Positions 1 through 9,077 of a stretch of DNA of 64,000 nt are shown here, in pieces. The translations under genes and the position numbers were made by a program. This DNA is from Actinomyces massiliensis 4401292. Its GTDB lineage: Bacteria > Actinomycetota > Actinomycetes > Actinomycetales > Actinomycetaceae. The notes beneath the pieces are model-generated. The model was not told where the DNA came from, searched no databases, and worked only from the letters and a program-made list of their open reading frames with translations. The stretch is taken from assembly GCF_000269805.1 (NCBI RefSeq), contig NZ_JH711481.1, forward strand, positions 1,500,634-1,564,633, written 5' to 3'. How positions within the stretch are numbered: the stretch's first letter is position 1; each line of letters begins with the position of its first letter.

Positions 1-247
1 ATGCGGTTGTCTCCTTGGATGGGATCCTGGGGCTGCGAAGAGGCTGACGGATGGCGAGCGCCTGGTGAGGCGGTGGGCTCTCGTCGGGAGGATGCGTGTG
101 TGATGGGAAGAAGTCTGCCTCAGGCGGCGGCGGTTGTGGGCGGATCGATGCGTGCCGCGCCGTGTTCGTGGACGCCGGTCTTGTGTGCACTCGTCGGGAA
201 AGGCGACAATCGTTATATCGCTACTGACGGTATCGATGGGGGGCGCC
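1..247. other. Upstream non-coding edge of window
   Basis: I see no convincing gene here. The open frames have poor GC3 structure and no recognisable protein features. The last ~40 bases are relatively AT-rich (around TTATATCGCTACTGACGG, 212-229) and probably hold the promoter of the HXXEE gene that starts near 248. Confidence 0.4.
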
Positions 248-880
248 ATGAATGCCGCTGACGATAGTCCTAATGGTGGTGATGGCGCCCTGAGCGGTCC
301 CATGCGGATTCTGGTCCCCGCATCGCTCCTGGTGTCCTTCGCCGCCAATGATGGCGAGGAGTTGGTGACGATGTCGTCGATGCCCTCGATGGTGGCCGAC
401 GTCCTGAGCCGCCTGCCCGCTCCGTTGCGCTCCCTGGCCGGCTCCCGCCTGAAGACGCTGACCCTCTCCCGCAGGCATGTCCAGGTGGGGGTAGCCACCA
501 TGGGGGTGCTATTCGGGGTCGCGGTCCTGGACGGGGTGCGCACCGCCGGACGGAGTCGGTTCTACCAGGATGCGCAGCGGATCTTCGGCCTGCACGCCTA
601 CGGTCATATGGCCGCCGCTCTGCTGACCCGTGGCTACACCCCGGGCGTGGCCACATCGCCGACTGTCGTGCTGCCGGTGTGGTGGTGGGCGCGCTCGCGA
701 TTGCGGCGCGCCGGCGTGCCCGACCGCTCCAGCCTGCCTCGGGCGGCGCTCGTCGTCGGCTCCTGGCTCGTACTCGCTCACACCCTGGGCGCCTGCGCCG
801 CGGCGCATCACATCCGCACTGACGTGGCCGGGGCCCGGACCCGTGCAGACGACCGAACCTCGGCCGGGAGGCTCCAATGA
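248..880 (+). CDS. HXXEE-like integral membrane protein, first of a tandem pair
   Basis: About 210 residues with several hydrophobic segments. The stretch NDGEELVTM near the N-terminus looks like a variant of the HxxEE motif that defines the HXXEE family, and a second His-rich region (FGLHAYGHM) follows about 80 residues later, as is usual there. The family has no established reaction; it is thought to be a small membrane protein with metal- or proton-coordinating His/Glu. The start at 248 follows a G-rich stretch; an in-frame ATG at 236 is possible. The stop overlaps the next start by 4 bases (ATGA), so the two are co-translated. The His of the motif seems to be replaced by Asn in this copy, which may matter if that residue is functional. 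Confidence 0.65.
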   Translation: MNAADDSPNGGDGALSGPMRILVPASLLVSFAANDGEELVTMSSMPSMVADVLSRLPAPLRSLAGSRLKTLTLSRRHVQVGVATMGVLFGVAVLDGVRTAGRSRFYQDAQRIFGLHAYGHMAAALLTRGYTPGVATSPTVVLPVWWWARSRLRRAGVPDRSSLPRAALVVGSWLVLAHTLGACAAAHHIRTDVAGARTRADDRTSAGRLQ

Positions 881-1323
881 GTGGACCCGCGCGCCGTGCC
901 CTGAGCCCGGACCAGGTCTGGGCGCTGACCCTGGGGCTGTTGGCAGTCCACCAGACCGAGGAGGTCGTCTACTCGATGGAGGCCTGGCTCGAGCACGTCG
1001 GCTCGACGGGGTGGCCCCTCCTGGACGCCCACATCCGAGGTCCCGCAGGCATCGGCAACCCGCTGGCCGACGTGCGTCCGTCCCGGCGCCTGGCCGCCGT
1101 CGGGGCGCAAGCGCTGGCCGCCGGTGTCCTGTGGGCGTATACGCGCCGCTCCGACCGGGCCACCCGGGTGCTCGCCACCGGACTGTGCCTCGGATGGTCC
1201 GCAGCCTTCGCCACGCATATCGCCGTCTCGGCGCGCACTCGTTCGGCCATGCCGGGGCTGGCCACCTCCCTGCTGCCCGGCCTGCCCGGGGCCGCCCTGA
1301 CTCTGCGCGCCATCTGGGCGTGA
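877..1323 (+). CDS. HXXEE domain membrane protein
   Basis: 148 residues, translationally coupled to the preceding gene (ATGA overlap). It carries the canonical motif HQTEE (in [13 protein letters not shown], around residues 24-36), then a Trp-containing segment and three further hydrophobic stretches, which fits the HXXEE family. Function is unknown. Two adjacent HXXEE genes suggest a heteromeric membrane unit or an old duplication with divergence. The stop lies only ~54 bases before the guaA start, and the guaA promoter sits in that gap. Confidence 0.72.
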   Translation: MSGPARRALSPDQVWALTLGLLAVHQTEEVVYSMEAWLEHVGSTGWPLLDAHIRGPAGIGNPLADVRPSRRLAAVGAQALAAGVLWAYTRRSDRATRVLATGLCLGWSAAFATHIAVSARTRSAMPGLATSLLPGLPGAALTLRAIWA

Positions 1324-1364
1324 GCGAGATCAGCCCCGTCCCCGGAGCCCGGCGGGCCGCCCGT

Positions 1365-1370
1365 TATGCT
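1365..1370 (+). promoter_or_regulatory. -10 box of leaderless guaA
   Basis: TATGCT ends exactly 6 bases before the GTG at 1377. With a start point ~7 bases after a -10 box, transcription would begin at or next to the start codon. No Shine-Dalgarno sequence precedes the GTG. No clear -35 is visible. Confidence 0.5.
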
Positions 1371-1376
1371 TGGCCG

Positions 1377-2975
1377 GTGACCACCTTCTCCCAGGGCGCC
1401 GCGGCCGCGGACGAGGCCGTCGGGCCCGTCCTGGTCGTCGATTTCGGCGCCCAGTACGCTCAGCTCATCGCCCGCCGCGTGCGCGAGGCCTCGGTCTACT
1501 CCGAGATCGTGCCCCACACCATGGATGCGGCCGGCATGCTGGCCAAACGGCCCGCGGCCGTCATCCTCTCGGGCGGGCCGTCGTCGGTCTACGCCGAGGG
1601 CGCCCCCTCGCTCGACGCCGCCATCCTCGACGCCGGGGTGCCGGTCCTCGGCATCTGCTACGGCTTCCAGGCCATGGCCCAAGCCCTGGGCGGGACCGTG
1701 GGACGCACCGGCACCCGCGAGTACGGGCACACCCCCGCCCGCACCGAGCCCGGATCCTGCCTGTTCGACGGCGTGCCCGCCGAGCAGGTGGTCTGGATGA
1801 GCCACGGCGACGCCGTCCAGGCGGCCCCCGAGGGGTTCACGGTCACCGCCACCACCTCCCAGACGCCGGTGGCCGCCTTCGAGAACCCGGCCCGCCGCCT
1901 CTACGGCCTCCAGTGGCACCCCGAGGTCCTCCACTCCGAGTACGGCCAGGCGGCGCTGGTGAACTTCCTCCACAAGGAAGCGGGCATCCCCGCCACCTGG
2001 ACGCCGGGCAACATCATCGACGAGCAGGTGGCCCGCATCCGCGAGCAGGTAGGCGATGCTCACGTCATCTGCGGCCTGAGCGGGGGAGTGGACTCCTCGG
2101 TGGCCGCGGCCCTCGTGCACCGCGCCGTCGGCGACCGGCTCACCTGCATCTTCGTGGACCACGGCCTGCTGCGCGCCGGCGAGCGCGACCAGGTGGAGCA
2201 CGACTACGCCGAGGGCATGGGCATTCGCGTCATCACCGTGGATGAGACCGAGCGGTTCCTGAGCGCCCTGGCGGGCGTCACCGAGCCGGAGGCCAAGCGC
2301 AAGATCATCGGCCGGGAGTTCATCCGCTCCTTCGAGGCGGCCCAGCGCCGCGTCGTCGAGGAGGTCGGCGAGGCCGGCGGCAAGATCCGCTTCCTGGTCC
2401 AGGGCACGCTCTACCCCGACGTCGTCGAGTCCGGGGGCGGTGAGGGCGCCGCCAACATCAAGAGCCACCACAACGTGGGCGGCCTGCCCGAGGACCTGGA
2501 CTTCGAGCTGATCGAGCCGCTGCGCGAGCTGTTCAAGGACGAGGTGCGCGCCATCGGACGCGAGCTGGGCGTGCCGGACAAGATCGTGGCGCGTCAGCCC
2601 TTCCCCGGGCCGGGCCTGGGGATCCGCGTCATCGGCGAGGTGACGGCCGAGAACCTGCGCGTGCTGCGGGCTGCGGACGCCATCGCCCGCGAGGAGCTCA
2701 CGGCCGCCGGGCTCGACGGCGAGATCTGGCAGTGCCCCGTGGTGCTGTTGGCCGACGTGCGCTCCGTGGGCGTCCAGGGCGACGGGCGCACCTACGGCCA
2801 CCCCGTCGTGCTGCGCCCGGTGAGCAGCGAGGACGCCATGACGGCGGACTGGACGCGCCTGCCCTACGACGTCCTGGCCCGCATCTCGAGCCGGATCACC
2901 AACTCCGTGCCCGAGGTCAACCGGGTGGTGCTCGACTGCACCTCCAAGCCTCCGGGCACCATCGAGTGGGAGTGA
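1377..2975 (+). CDS. guaA: GMP synthase (glutamine-hydrolysing)
   Basis: 532 residues, full family length. It converts XMP, ATP and glutamine to GMP in purine nucleotide synthesis in the cytoplasm. The N-terminal class I glutamine amidotransferase carries the nucleophile in LGICYG (Cys94) and the QWHPE pair (His181, Glu183). The ATP pyrophosphatase domain has the P-loop GLSGGVDSS (about 233-241). The C-terminal dimerisation domain ends in the typical KPPGTIEWE. The start is a GTG at 1377 with no Shine-Dalgarno; a TATGCT box 6 bases upstream points to leaderless initiation. It stands alone and is followed by the large palindrome at 3009. Confidence 0.98.
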   Translation: MTTFSQGAAAADEAVGPVLVVDFGAQYAQLIARRVREASVYSEIVPHTMDAAGMLAKRPAAVILSGGPSSVYAEGAPSLDAAILDAGVPVLGICYGFQAMAQALGGTVGRTGTREYGHTPARTEPGSCLFDGVPAEQVVWMSHGDAVQAAPEGFTVTATTSQTPVAAFENPARRLYGLQWHPEVLHSEYGQAALVNFLHKEAGIPATWTPGNIIDEQVARIREQVGDAHVICGLSGGVDSSVAAALVHRAVGDRLTCIFVDHGLLRAGERDQVEHDYAEGMGIRVITVDETERFLSALAGVTEPEAKRKIIGREFIRSFEAAQRRVVEEVGEAGGKIRFLVQGTLYPDVVESGGGEGAANIKSHHNVGGLPEDLDFELIEPLRELFKDEVRAIGRELGVPDKIVARQPFPGPGLGIRVIGEVTAENLRVLRAADAIAREELTAAGLDGEIWQCPVVLLADVRSVGVQGDGRTYGHPVVLRPVSSEDAMTADWTRLPYDVLARISSRITNSVPEVNRVVLDCTSKPPGTIEWE

Positions 2976-3008
2976 GGGCAGCGGGCGTACCGGTTCGCGA
3001 GGCCCGCG

Positions 3009-3061
3009 ACATGGGGGTGTGAAAATCTGGAGTGCGACTCCAGATTTTCACACCCCCATGT
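3009..3061. repeat. 53-bp perfect palindrome between guaA and the DUF4143 ATPase
   Basis: Two 25-bp arms (3009-3033 and 3037-3061) are exactly complementary around a GCG centre; the arm core reads GTGTGAAAATCTGGAGT. It lies 33 bp after guaA stops and 34 bp before the ATG of the ATPase gene. It could be a bidirectional terminator, but the T run is inside the stem rather than after it. Its position over the likely promoter of the ATPase gene makes an operator equally possible. Confidence 0.9.
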
Positions 3062-3095
3062 ACTATCGTTGATATTGCTGGGATTGGGGGCAGGC

Positions 3096-4310
3096 ATGTA
3101 TGTGCACCGGGAGGCTGAGTCCACACTGCTGGACCTCATGCGCCAGTTCAAGGTGGTGCTGGTGACCGGGGCGCGGCAAGTCGGCAAGACCACGATGCTG
3201 CACCATGTTCTGCCCGAGGGCTTCCACTATGTGACGCTCGATGATCCGCGGGCGAGTGCGCTCGCCCAAGCCGACCCGGTGCTCTTCTTCGACGATCATC
3301 GGCTGCCGGTGGCCGTCGATGAGGTTCAACGGGTTCCAGGTTTGTTCCAGCAGGTCAAGTTCCTCGTCGATCAGACTCCCGAGACCGGCCTTGTGGTGCT
3401 GACCGGATCTCAGACGTTTCATCTGATGCAGGGGGTCAGTGAATCCCTAGCGGGACGGGTTGCCGTTCTTGAAATGAGTGGCATGTCCTTGCGGGAGATC
3501 ATCGGCTGTGGCGGGAATGGCCCTTATATTCCTGGAAGGCCCGGCAATGGGGGAGAGGCGGAGCCGCCTGAGGGGCTGCATATATGGGACATTATTCATC
3601 GAGGATCGATGCCGCGTCTCCTGGATCCTTCTATATCCTGGGATGCATACTATACGGGATATGTGCGGACTTATCTGGAACGGGATGTGCGGGATCTCGT
3701 CAACGTGAAGGAGGAGGAGAGTTTTTACAGATTCTTGGTGGTCTGTGCCGCACGCACTGGTCAGCTCCTCAATCGCAACGACCTCGCCCGTGATTCCGGA
3801 GTCGATTCCAAGACCGTCCAGAGTTGGCTCTCGGTTCTCCAGGCATCCGGTATAGTGCGGTTGCTGCGTCCATTCTGGTCCAACGCTTCCAAGCGGCTGA
3901 CGAAGACTCCCAAACTCTATGTGATGGACACGGGGCTGGCGTGTCATCTCTTGGGATGGGGGACTGCGGAAACGCTGCGTAGAGGCGCGATGGCGGGCCA
4001 CATGTTCGAGACCTTCGTCGTCGGTGAAGTGCTGCGCTCGCATCTCAATGCCGGTGGCGATGCCCGCGGCGTTCAATTCTACCGGGATTCCCGGAAGCGT
4101 GAGATCGATCTGGTTATTCAGGAGGGGCGCGTCCTGCATCCCGTTGAGATCAAAATGGCGGCCACAGTGAATCCTGGAGCGGTTGCGAACTTCTCCGTCC
4201 TCGACGGCATTGACGACTATGACGTGGGTGCGGGTGCCGTCATCTGTCAGACCCGTCAGCCTTATTCCGTCACCGCCGGGGTGCGAGCGGTTCCCGTCTG
4301 GTCCGTCTGA
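3096..4310 (+). CDS. AAA-type ATP-binding protein with DUF4143
   Basis: 404 residues from the ATG at 3096, which follows a G-rich Shine-Dalgarno-like stretch (TGGGGGCA); a TTG at 3069 is less likely. The Walker A motif GARQVGKTT is near residues 25-33 and the Walker B-like AVDEVQ around 76. The C-terminal DUF4143 region ends in a nuclease-like YRDSRKREIDLVIQ segment (E/D-x-D and a later EIK). Proteins of this family are widespread, often horizontally acquired, and of unknown role. Codon use is less GC-rich (3,480-3,760) than in neighbours, consistent with transfer. Its 3' end overlaps the convergent esterase gene by 49 bp. Confidence 0.85.
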   Translation: MYVHREAESTLLDLMRQFKVVLVTGARQVGKTTMLHHVLPEGFHYVTLDDPRASALAQADPVLFFDDHRLPVAVDEVQRVPGLFQQVKFLVDQTPETGLVVLTGSQTFHLMQGVSESLAGRVAVLEMSGMSLREIIGCGGNGPYIPGRPGNGGEAEPPEGLHIWDIIHRGSMPRLLDPSISWDAYYTGYVRTYLERDVRDLVNVKEEESFYRFLVVCAARTGQLLNRNDLARDSGVDSKTVQSWLSVLQASGIVRLLRPFWSNASKRLTKTPKLYVMDTGLACHLLGWGTAETLRRGAMAGHMFETFVVGEVLRSHLNAGGDARGVQFYRDSRKREIDLVIQEGRVLHPVEIKMAATVNPGAVANFSVLDGIDDYDVGAGAVICQTRQPYSVTAGVRAVPVWSV

Positions 4311-5371
4311 TCCGGCTGACAGTTCTCAACCGCCGGCGAGCCGGTGATGATCCGGATGATCTCCTCGCGAGCCCTGCGGCCCTCGGGCGTGGGCGACATC
4401 GGGTAGACGTGATTGAGATTCTCCCCGATGTGCAGTGTGGAATGGGTGCCCGCCTTGATGAGTTCGGCGTGGAAGAGCGAGTTATCCGGCAGGAATATCT
4501 CCCGGCTTCCTACGAATGTGGTGACCCTTTCCAGGGCGGAGAGGTCTCCGTAGATGGGGGACAGGTGCCAGTCGGTCGTGGGTGTCTCGCCCGCCCATGT
4601 CTGCCCGATGACCGTGAGCGGATCGGGGGCCATGAGCGGATCGACATCGACGTAGTCTGCGATATCCGGATTCGTATGGGTGACATCCACCCAGGGGGAT
4701 AGAAGAATCAATTCGTCGGGCTGCCGAATTCCCCGCTCCGCAAGCGATAGGGCGATGACGGCCGCCAGGCCCCCGCCAGAGCTGTCGCCCATGAGGATGA
4801 TCCGCTTATCCGGATTCTCGGAGAGTATGCGCAGATACAGGTTGAGAACGAGCTGGTGCGCCTCCTGCCACGTGTGGTGGGGCGCCAGCGGGTAGAGCGG
4901 CATGACGACGTCGGCCCCGGTCTTGCGGGCCATGGTGTCGACCAGGAGGGAATGGGGCAATACGGCCGTGGAGACGTAGCCGCCGCCGTGGAGGTAGACG
5001 ATGATCGTGTCCGATGGCGAGTGCGGGCGGAGGGTATACACGGGCATGCCGTCGTCCTCGTTCCGCTCGAGGTCGTAGAAGAGGCGGCCCCAGGCGGGGA
5101 AGGCGACGGCCCGGCGCGGCTCCGGACGGTTCGCCATCCATGCGATCCGTTCGGCGATCGGGACGCGGGAGGTCAGCTTCTTGACCGGCAGAGTTCCGTA
5201 TTCCACCAGGGTCGCCGAGGCCGAGCGCCGGTAGTGCATGCGGGAGAAGGCGCTGAAGGCGCCTGCCGCCAGGCCCGCGGCCGCCAATGCGCCGGCTGCC
5301 GCCGTGAAGGTCCTGAAGGTCGTGAGGGGCTTGAGGGGCTTGAGAGGCTTTAGCCGGGATGTTGTGCTCAT
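4262..5371 (-). CDS. Alpha/beta hydrolase of the HSL (acetyl esterase/lipase) type
   Basis: 369 residues from the ATG at 5371, which is preceded by GGAGGAACC. A hydrophobic N-terminal segment (about 22-42) suggests a membrane anchor or uncleaved signal. The oxyanion motif HGGGY (128-132) and the nucleophile elbow GDSSGG (Ser197) identify the hormone-sensitive-lipase family, which hydrolyses short-chain esters. The catalytic His is probably in LNHVYPM near the C-terminus. Residues 8-16 (KPLKPLKPL) come from a 9-bp tandem repeat at the 5' end. The 3' end overlaps the DUF4143 gene tail to tail. It is divergent from the SDR gene. Confidence 0.85.
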   Translation of the reverse strand: MSTTSRLKPLKPLKPLTTFRTFTAAAGALAAAGLAAGAFSAFSRMHYRRSASATLVEYGTLPVKKLTSRVPIAERIAWMANRPEPRRAVAFPAWGRLFYDLERNEDDGMPVYTLRPHSPSDTIIVYLHGGGYVSTAVLPHSLLVDTMARKTGADVVMPLYPLAPHHTWQEAHQLVLNLYLRILSENPDKRIILMGDSSGGGLAAVIALSLAERGIRQPDELILLSPWVDVTHTNPDIADYVDVDPLMAPDPLTVIGQTWAGETPTTDWHLSPIYGDLSALERVTTFVGSREIFLPDNSLFHAELIKAGTHSTLHIGENLNHVYPMSPTPEGRRAREEIIRIITGSPAVENCQPDQTDQTGTARTPAVTE

Positions 5372-5678
5372 GGTTCCTCCGCTCTGCAGGGGGTGCCCAG
5401 GTGGCTTTCCAGCGCTGGTCGGAAACGTCGAGCCCGGCGCCCGGTACGCATCGTAGGCGGAAATGGGGCGACAATCCCGATCGCCGCCCTCGACATCGAA
5501 TATGACACTCTGTGATGGGCGGCACTTTCTCAACTCCGCGTCATCTGCCTCAGGTCAACTGCTGATTTATCACGTGTACTGACAACTCTCGTTTGCGTAG
5601 GTTTTAAATGCCCGGAATATCCGGGAACCACTCAGCAGGCCCCGGTGCTCTGATCGGGGAACGACCTGAGAAAGAGAG
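5372..5678. promoter_or_regulatory. Divergent promoter region between esterase and SDR genes
   Basis: 307 bp with no gene. It is more AT-rich toward 5,560-5,610. A plausible promoter for the SDR gene is CTGACA (5579-5584) with TTTAAA (5603-5608), 18 bp apart. The esterase promoter must lie in the left half but I cannot pick it out. Confidence 0.4.
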
Positions 5679-6485
5679 ATGGATAGCAAGATGAGCAGCA
5701 AGATAAGCTCTGACCGCAACTACTTCGACCTGACCGGCCAAGTCGCCCTCGTGACCGGCTGCTCCTCGGGCATCGGTATTCAGATGGCCAAGGCATTGGC
5801 CAGTGCCGGTGCCAATATCGTGGCGGTGGCTCGCCGCGTTGACCGCCTCGAGGCCGTCGCCAAGGAGATCACCGAGGAGTTCGGGGTGAAGGCCCTCCCC
5901 GTCCACTGCGACGTGCGCGATACGGCCAGCGTCGAGAGCGCCGTCGATGCCGCCCTGGAGGAATTCGGCCGCCTCGACATCGTCATCAACAATGCCGGGA
6001 CCGGCAGCTTCGGCCCTGCCGAGGACCTGACCGATGAGCAGTTCGACACCGAGGTGGACATCGACCTCTACGGCATCTTCCGCGTCTCGCGCGCCGCCGC
6101 GAAGAAGGCCATGATCCCGGCCGGGTACGGGCGAATCATCAATGTGGCCTCCATGTACGGGATGGTCGGCTCCAATGTCGCGGGCATGGCCGCCTACCAC
6201 GCGGCCAAGGGCGGCGCCGTCAACATGACGCGCGCCCTGGGCGCCGAGTGGGCGAAGTACGGCATCACCGTCAACGCCCTGTGTCCCGGCTACTTCTACT
6301 CCGAGCTGACCGCCGACGTCCTGGACGACGAGGACACGGGCTCCGCCTTCCGCTCCATGATCCCCCTGGACCGCTTCGGCAAGGAGGGCGAACTCGACAC
6401 GGCCATCCTGTTCCTGGCCTCGAAGGCCTCGGGTTACGTCGTCGGTGCGCCGATCCTCGTCGACGGCGGCTACAGCGCCATCTGA
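5679..6485 (+). CDS. Short-chain dehydrogenase/reductase, gluconate 5-dehydrogenase-like
   Basis: 268 residues, classical SDR length. The NAD(P)-binding motif TGCSSGIG is at 26-33, NNAG at 104-107, the catalytic Ser in NVAS at ~158 and YHAAK (Tyr173, Lys177). The C-terminus has the usual APILVDGGY. Family members reduce or oxidise sugars, ketones or steroid-like alcohols; the overall pattern resembles gluconate 5-dehydrogenase or glucose 1-dehydrogenase, but the substrate is inference. The start at 5679 is preceded by GAGAAAGAGAG. The gene is followed by a strong terminator hairpin and then the first 22-bp repeat array. Confidence 0.88.
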   Translation: MDSKMSSKISSDRNYFDLTGQVALVTGCSSGIGIQMAKALASAGANIVAVARRVDRLEAVAKEITEEFGVKALPVHCDVRDTASVESAVDAALEEFGRLDIVINNAGTGSFGPAEDLTDEQFDTEVDIDLYGIFRVSRAAAKKAMIPAGYGRIINVASMYGMVGSNVAGMAAYHAAKGGAVNMTRALGAEWAKYGITVNALCPGYFYSELTADVLDDEDTGSAFRSMIPLDRFGKEGELDTAILFLASKASGYVVGAPILVDGGYSAI

Positions 6486-6538
6486 GACGGTCTGAGGGCG
6501 CTGGACCGCCCCTGGGCACTTGCGCCCCTGCGCAACCG

Positions 6539-6581
6539 CAGTCCTGCCGGGCCTTCGACGACGGAAGGCCCGGCAGGACTG
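6539..6581. terminator. Terminator hairpin after the SDR gene
   Basis: Perfect inverted repeat with 18-bp arms (6539-6556 and 6564-6581) and a 7-nt loop GACGACG; the stem holds GCCGGGCCTTC. It lies 54 bp after the stop. There is no T tract, as is common in high-GC actinobacteria. Confidence 0.8.
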
Positions 6582-6731
6582 AACTCGAGTCGGAGTGCGA
6601 CCGATCTCGAGGCGGAAGCGGACCGATCTCGGTGCGGAGTGCGACCGATCTCGGTGCGGAGTGCGACCGATCTCGGTGCGGAAGTGGACCGATCTCGAGC
6701 TGGAGTACGACCGATCTCGGCGAAAGGTTCG
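6578..6731 (+). repeat. 22-bp repeat array 1 (7 units)
   Basis: Units begin at 6600, 6622, 6644, 6666, 6688 and 6710, exactly 22 bp apart, each with ACCGATCTCG; a degenerate first unit starts at 6578 and overlaps the terminator stem by 4 bp. After the core come 3 variable bases, usually CGGA, and 5 variable bases. The last unit ends in GGCGAAAG. The array fills the gap between the convergent SDR and ABC permease genes, ending 2 bp before the permease stop codon. Confidence 0.93.
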
Positions 6732-6732
6732 G

Positions 6733-7917
6733 CTAGAGCGCTGATCGCGCCCGGGTGCGGCCGACCGCGATTCCCACGCTGAGCAGCGCTACGGCGAACA
6801 GGGCGCACACCCCGCAGTCGGCCAGTAGCGGCAGGATGGTATCGCTCGAGATGGAGGCGGCGTCGTGGAGGCCGGTGATCGCCCGAGCCGCCCAGTAGCC
6901 GGGGGTGAACCTGGAGAAGGCGACCACGGCGTCGGGCAGCATGTCGACCGAGATCCAGGCCCCGCCGAGGACGGACATGACCATGCCGCCGATGTTCGCG
7001 ATGGCATTGGTCGCATTGTCCCCCAGTCCCAGCTGGCCCAGAAGGAAGCCGAGCGATACCGACACCAGTGTGTAAGCACCCAGTGCGGCGCCGAGCACCC
7101 CCACCATCGGGGCCGACGTCGCCAGATACTCCTTGCCGAAGAAGTGCACCCCCAGGCCAAAGATCCACGCCCATCCCACCAGGCCGATGATCAGGCAGGC
7201 GCCCAGTAGTCCCAGGCCGCGTGCTCGGCCGCTGACGGGTGCGGCGGACATCCGGGAGCGCACGGGTCTGCGGTCCAGAGCCGTCATGAGCGTCGAGATC
7301 GACACGACGGAGAATGTCAGCAGCGGGTAGAGGGAGAAGGTGGCGAAGGTCATCAGGCGCTTCGGCATGGGGGCGGAGTCCTGGGGGACGAGCTGCGCCG
7401 ACGCGGTGCGCTCCATGGCGCCGTCCGCGAGGGAGACGGCCTGGGCGGGGTCGTCGTTCAGGGCTCCCAGGTAGTCGTGCACCTGCGCCAGATAGGAGCC
7501 CGTGCGCACGTCCATGAGCGATCCGGCCGCGGACTCGTAGTTGACCACGGTGTCCGCCGCCGGCGGCTCGGTCCCCTGGCGGGCCGCCTTCTGGAACTCC
7601 TCGCCGTAGCCGGCGGGGATGATGAGGATGTAGGCGATGCGGTTCTGCGCAGTGGCGTCCTGCAGTGCCCGGGTGGAGTCCTCCAGGGGCTGGGCGTCGC
7701 CGATGGATTCCACATAGCGCGCCACGCCCTGCGAGATCGTCGAGCCGTCGCGGTCGATGACCGCCACGGGGATGGGCGCGTCGATGACCTCGTCGGATGC
7801 TGCCGAGGCGCCGCCGCCGGCGGCGAGCAGGCCGAACATGGACAGCAGCACCAGGTACCTCCGAATGTGGACCCGGTGGGCCCACAAGATCTTCAGCGAT
7901 GTCTTAAAGGTGCTCAT
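6733..7917 (-). CDS. ABC-2 type exporter permease, second subunit
   Basis: 394 residues. One N-terminal membrane segment is followed by a ~150-residue extracytoplasmic domain (with AVIDRDGSTIS, typical of the ABC-2 subfamily that includes YhgE/YadH-like exporters) and about five to six membrane segments in the C-terminal half. The start codon overlaps the end of the upstream permease gene by 14 bp, so both are co-translated. With the second permease and the ATPase it should form a heteromeric exporter; substrate unknown (drugs, lipids or peptides in related systems). The gene end abuts repeat array 1. Confidence 0.82.
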   Translation of the reverse strand: MSTFKTSLKILWAHRVHIRRYLVLLSMFGLLAAGGGASAASDEVIDAPIPVAVIDRDGSTISQGVARYVESIGDAQPLEDSTRALQDATAQNRIAYILIIPAGYGEEFQKAARQGTEPPAADTVVNYESAAGSLMDVRTGSYLAQVHDYLGALNDDPAQAVSLADGAMERTASAQLVPQDSAPMPKRLMTFATFSLYPLLTFSVVSISTLMTALDRRPVRSRMSAAPVSGRARGLGLLGACLIIGLVGWAWIFGLGVHFFGKEYLATSAPMVGVLGAALGAYTLVSVSLGFLLGQLGLGDNATNAIANIGGMVMSVLGGAWISVDMLPDAVVAFSRFTPGYWAARAITGLHDAASISSDTILPLLADCGVCALFAVALLSVGIAVGRTRARSAL

Positions 7918-9076
7918 GGCTCATCCTCCTCATGCGGACCATGGCGATGCTCAGGAATAGACAGGTCATACCCGCCAGAACGGCACAGCTGCGGGCGAAG
8001 GGGGCGAGGCTGTCGTAGTAGAGCAGCCCGTAGAAGCAGTGAGCGGACTGCCACAGCGGATTGGCCTGCGCCAGGACGGGGGCGTTGAACTCGACGGCAG
8101 CGGCCAGATTCTGTGCCGGGCTGCCGTACAGTCCGGTGAACAGCGACAGCAGACAGCTGATCCCGGAGACGGTTCCGGCTCCTATCTCTGCGCGTACGGT
8201 CCCGAGTGCGGCGCCGGCCGCACAGGACATGAGACTGGAAACCCCGATGGCCACCAGTGCGAGCAGCGTGTGCGGTCCGAAGTCGACGCCGATGACCAGC
8301 CGTATGAAGGCGAAGGCGATGACCAGGCATCCCAGGATGCAGACCCATGAGGCGGCGAGGGTTCCCGCCAGGACCCTCCATCGCGGCAGGCTCGCCAGGC
8401 TCAGGCGCGCCCCGAGGCGGGAGGGCCGAGCGGACGTGGCCATGATCCCTTGAACTGCGAGCGTGGAGACGGTCATGCCCATGCCGCAGGCGAAGGCGAG
8501 CAGTGAGAAGTAGTAGCGCGTCTCCGACTTGATGAGACTCGGGGTCACCTGCGTCTGGTGGGTGAAGGCGCGCCCGGCCTCGGGCCGGCCGACCTGCTCC
8601 GCGGGCGCCCCGGCGGAGGCGAGAGCCGCGTGCTCGGCCCCGGTCTGCACATAGGAGTCCATGACCGCGCGCAGGACGAGGATCGTATTGGCCTGACTCC
8701 CGGACGCAGTGTTCCACTCCTGGGTCACGTGCAGGACGGGGGCACCGTCCTCGACGTCGATGTAGCCGGCGGTCTCGCCCCGCTGGGCCGCGGAGACGGC
8801 CTCGTCCTCGGTGGCGTAGGAGGTGGCGTCGATCAGGTGGAGGTCACTGCCGTCCGCGGAGATGGACGAGATCGTCTCGTCCAGGCCGGGGGCGGCTCGG
8901 TAGGCGTTGTCCTGCACGACGCCGAGGGCGACGGCATCGGCCTTGTAGTCGTCGTCGAGGTTGGAGAACATCGCCATGAAGATCAGCGACAGGATGATCG
9001 GGAACCCCAGGGTCCATACCAGGAGGACCTTTTCGCGCAGGAGCCGGAGCACCTGGTAGGTGAAGACGGAGAGCAT
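7904..9076 (-). CDS. ABC-2 type exporter permease, first subunit
   Basis: 390 residues from the ATG at 9076, one base after the ATPase stop (TGACATG). The topology matches its partner: an N-terminal membrane segment (VLLVWTLGFPIILSLIF), a large outer domain, and five to six C-terminal membrane helices. The two permeases are distant paralogues. An in-frame start 18 codons further upstream would overlap the ATPase gene and is rejected. It belongs to the exporter operon opposite the NarL-type two-component system. Confidence 0.82.
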   Translation of the reverse strand: MLSVFTYQVLRLLREKVLLVWTLGFPIILSLIFMAMFSNLDDDYKADAVALGVVQDNAYRAAPGLDETISSISADGSDLHLIDATSYATEDEAVSAAQRGETAGYIDVEDGAPVLHVTQEWNTASGSQANTILVLRAVMDSYVQTGAEHAALASAGAPAEQVGRPEAGRAFTHQTQVTPSLIKSETRYYFSLLAFACGMGMTVSTLAVQGIMATSARPSRLGARLSLASLPRWRVLAGTLAASWVCILGCLVIAFAFIRLVIGVDFGPHTLLALVAIGVSSLMSCAAGAALGTVRAEIGAGTVSGISCLLSLFTGLYGSPAQNLAAAVEFNAPVLAQANPLWQSAHCFYGLLYYDSLAPFARSCAVLAGMTCLFLSIAMVRMRRMSHEHL

Positions 9077-9077
9077 G

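Noticed and set aside
1-261. An 86-codon frame at the left edge
   Set aside because: No recognisable features; frame and composition do not look coding.
969-2801. A long minus-strand frame opposite guaA
   Set aside because: It is the shadow of the strongly coding guaA sequence; residues such as repeated Asp/Gly/Val/Leu/His are typical of reversed high-GC3 genes.
3069-3095. TTG at 3069 as the DUF4143 start
   Set aside because: No ribosome site; the ATG at 3096 has a G-rich one and matches the usual family N-terminus.
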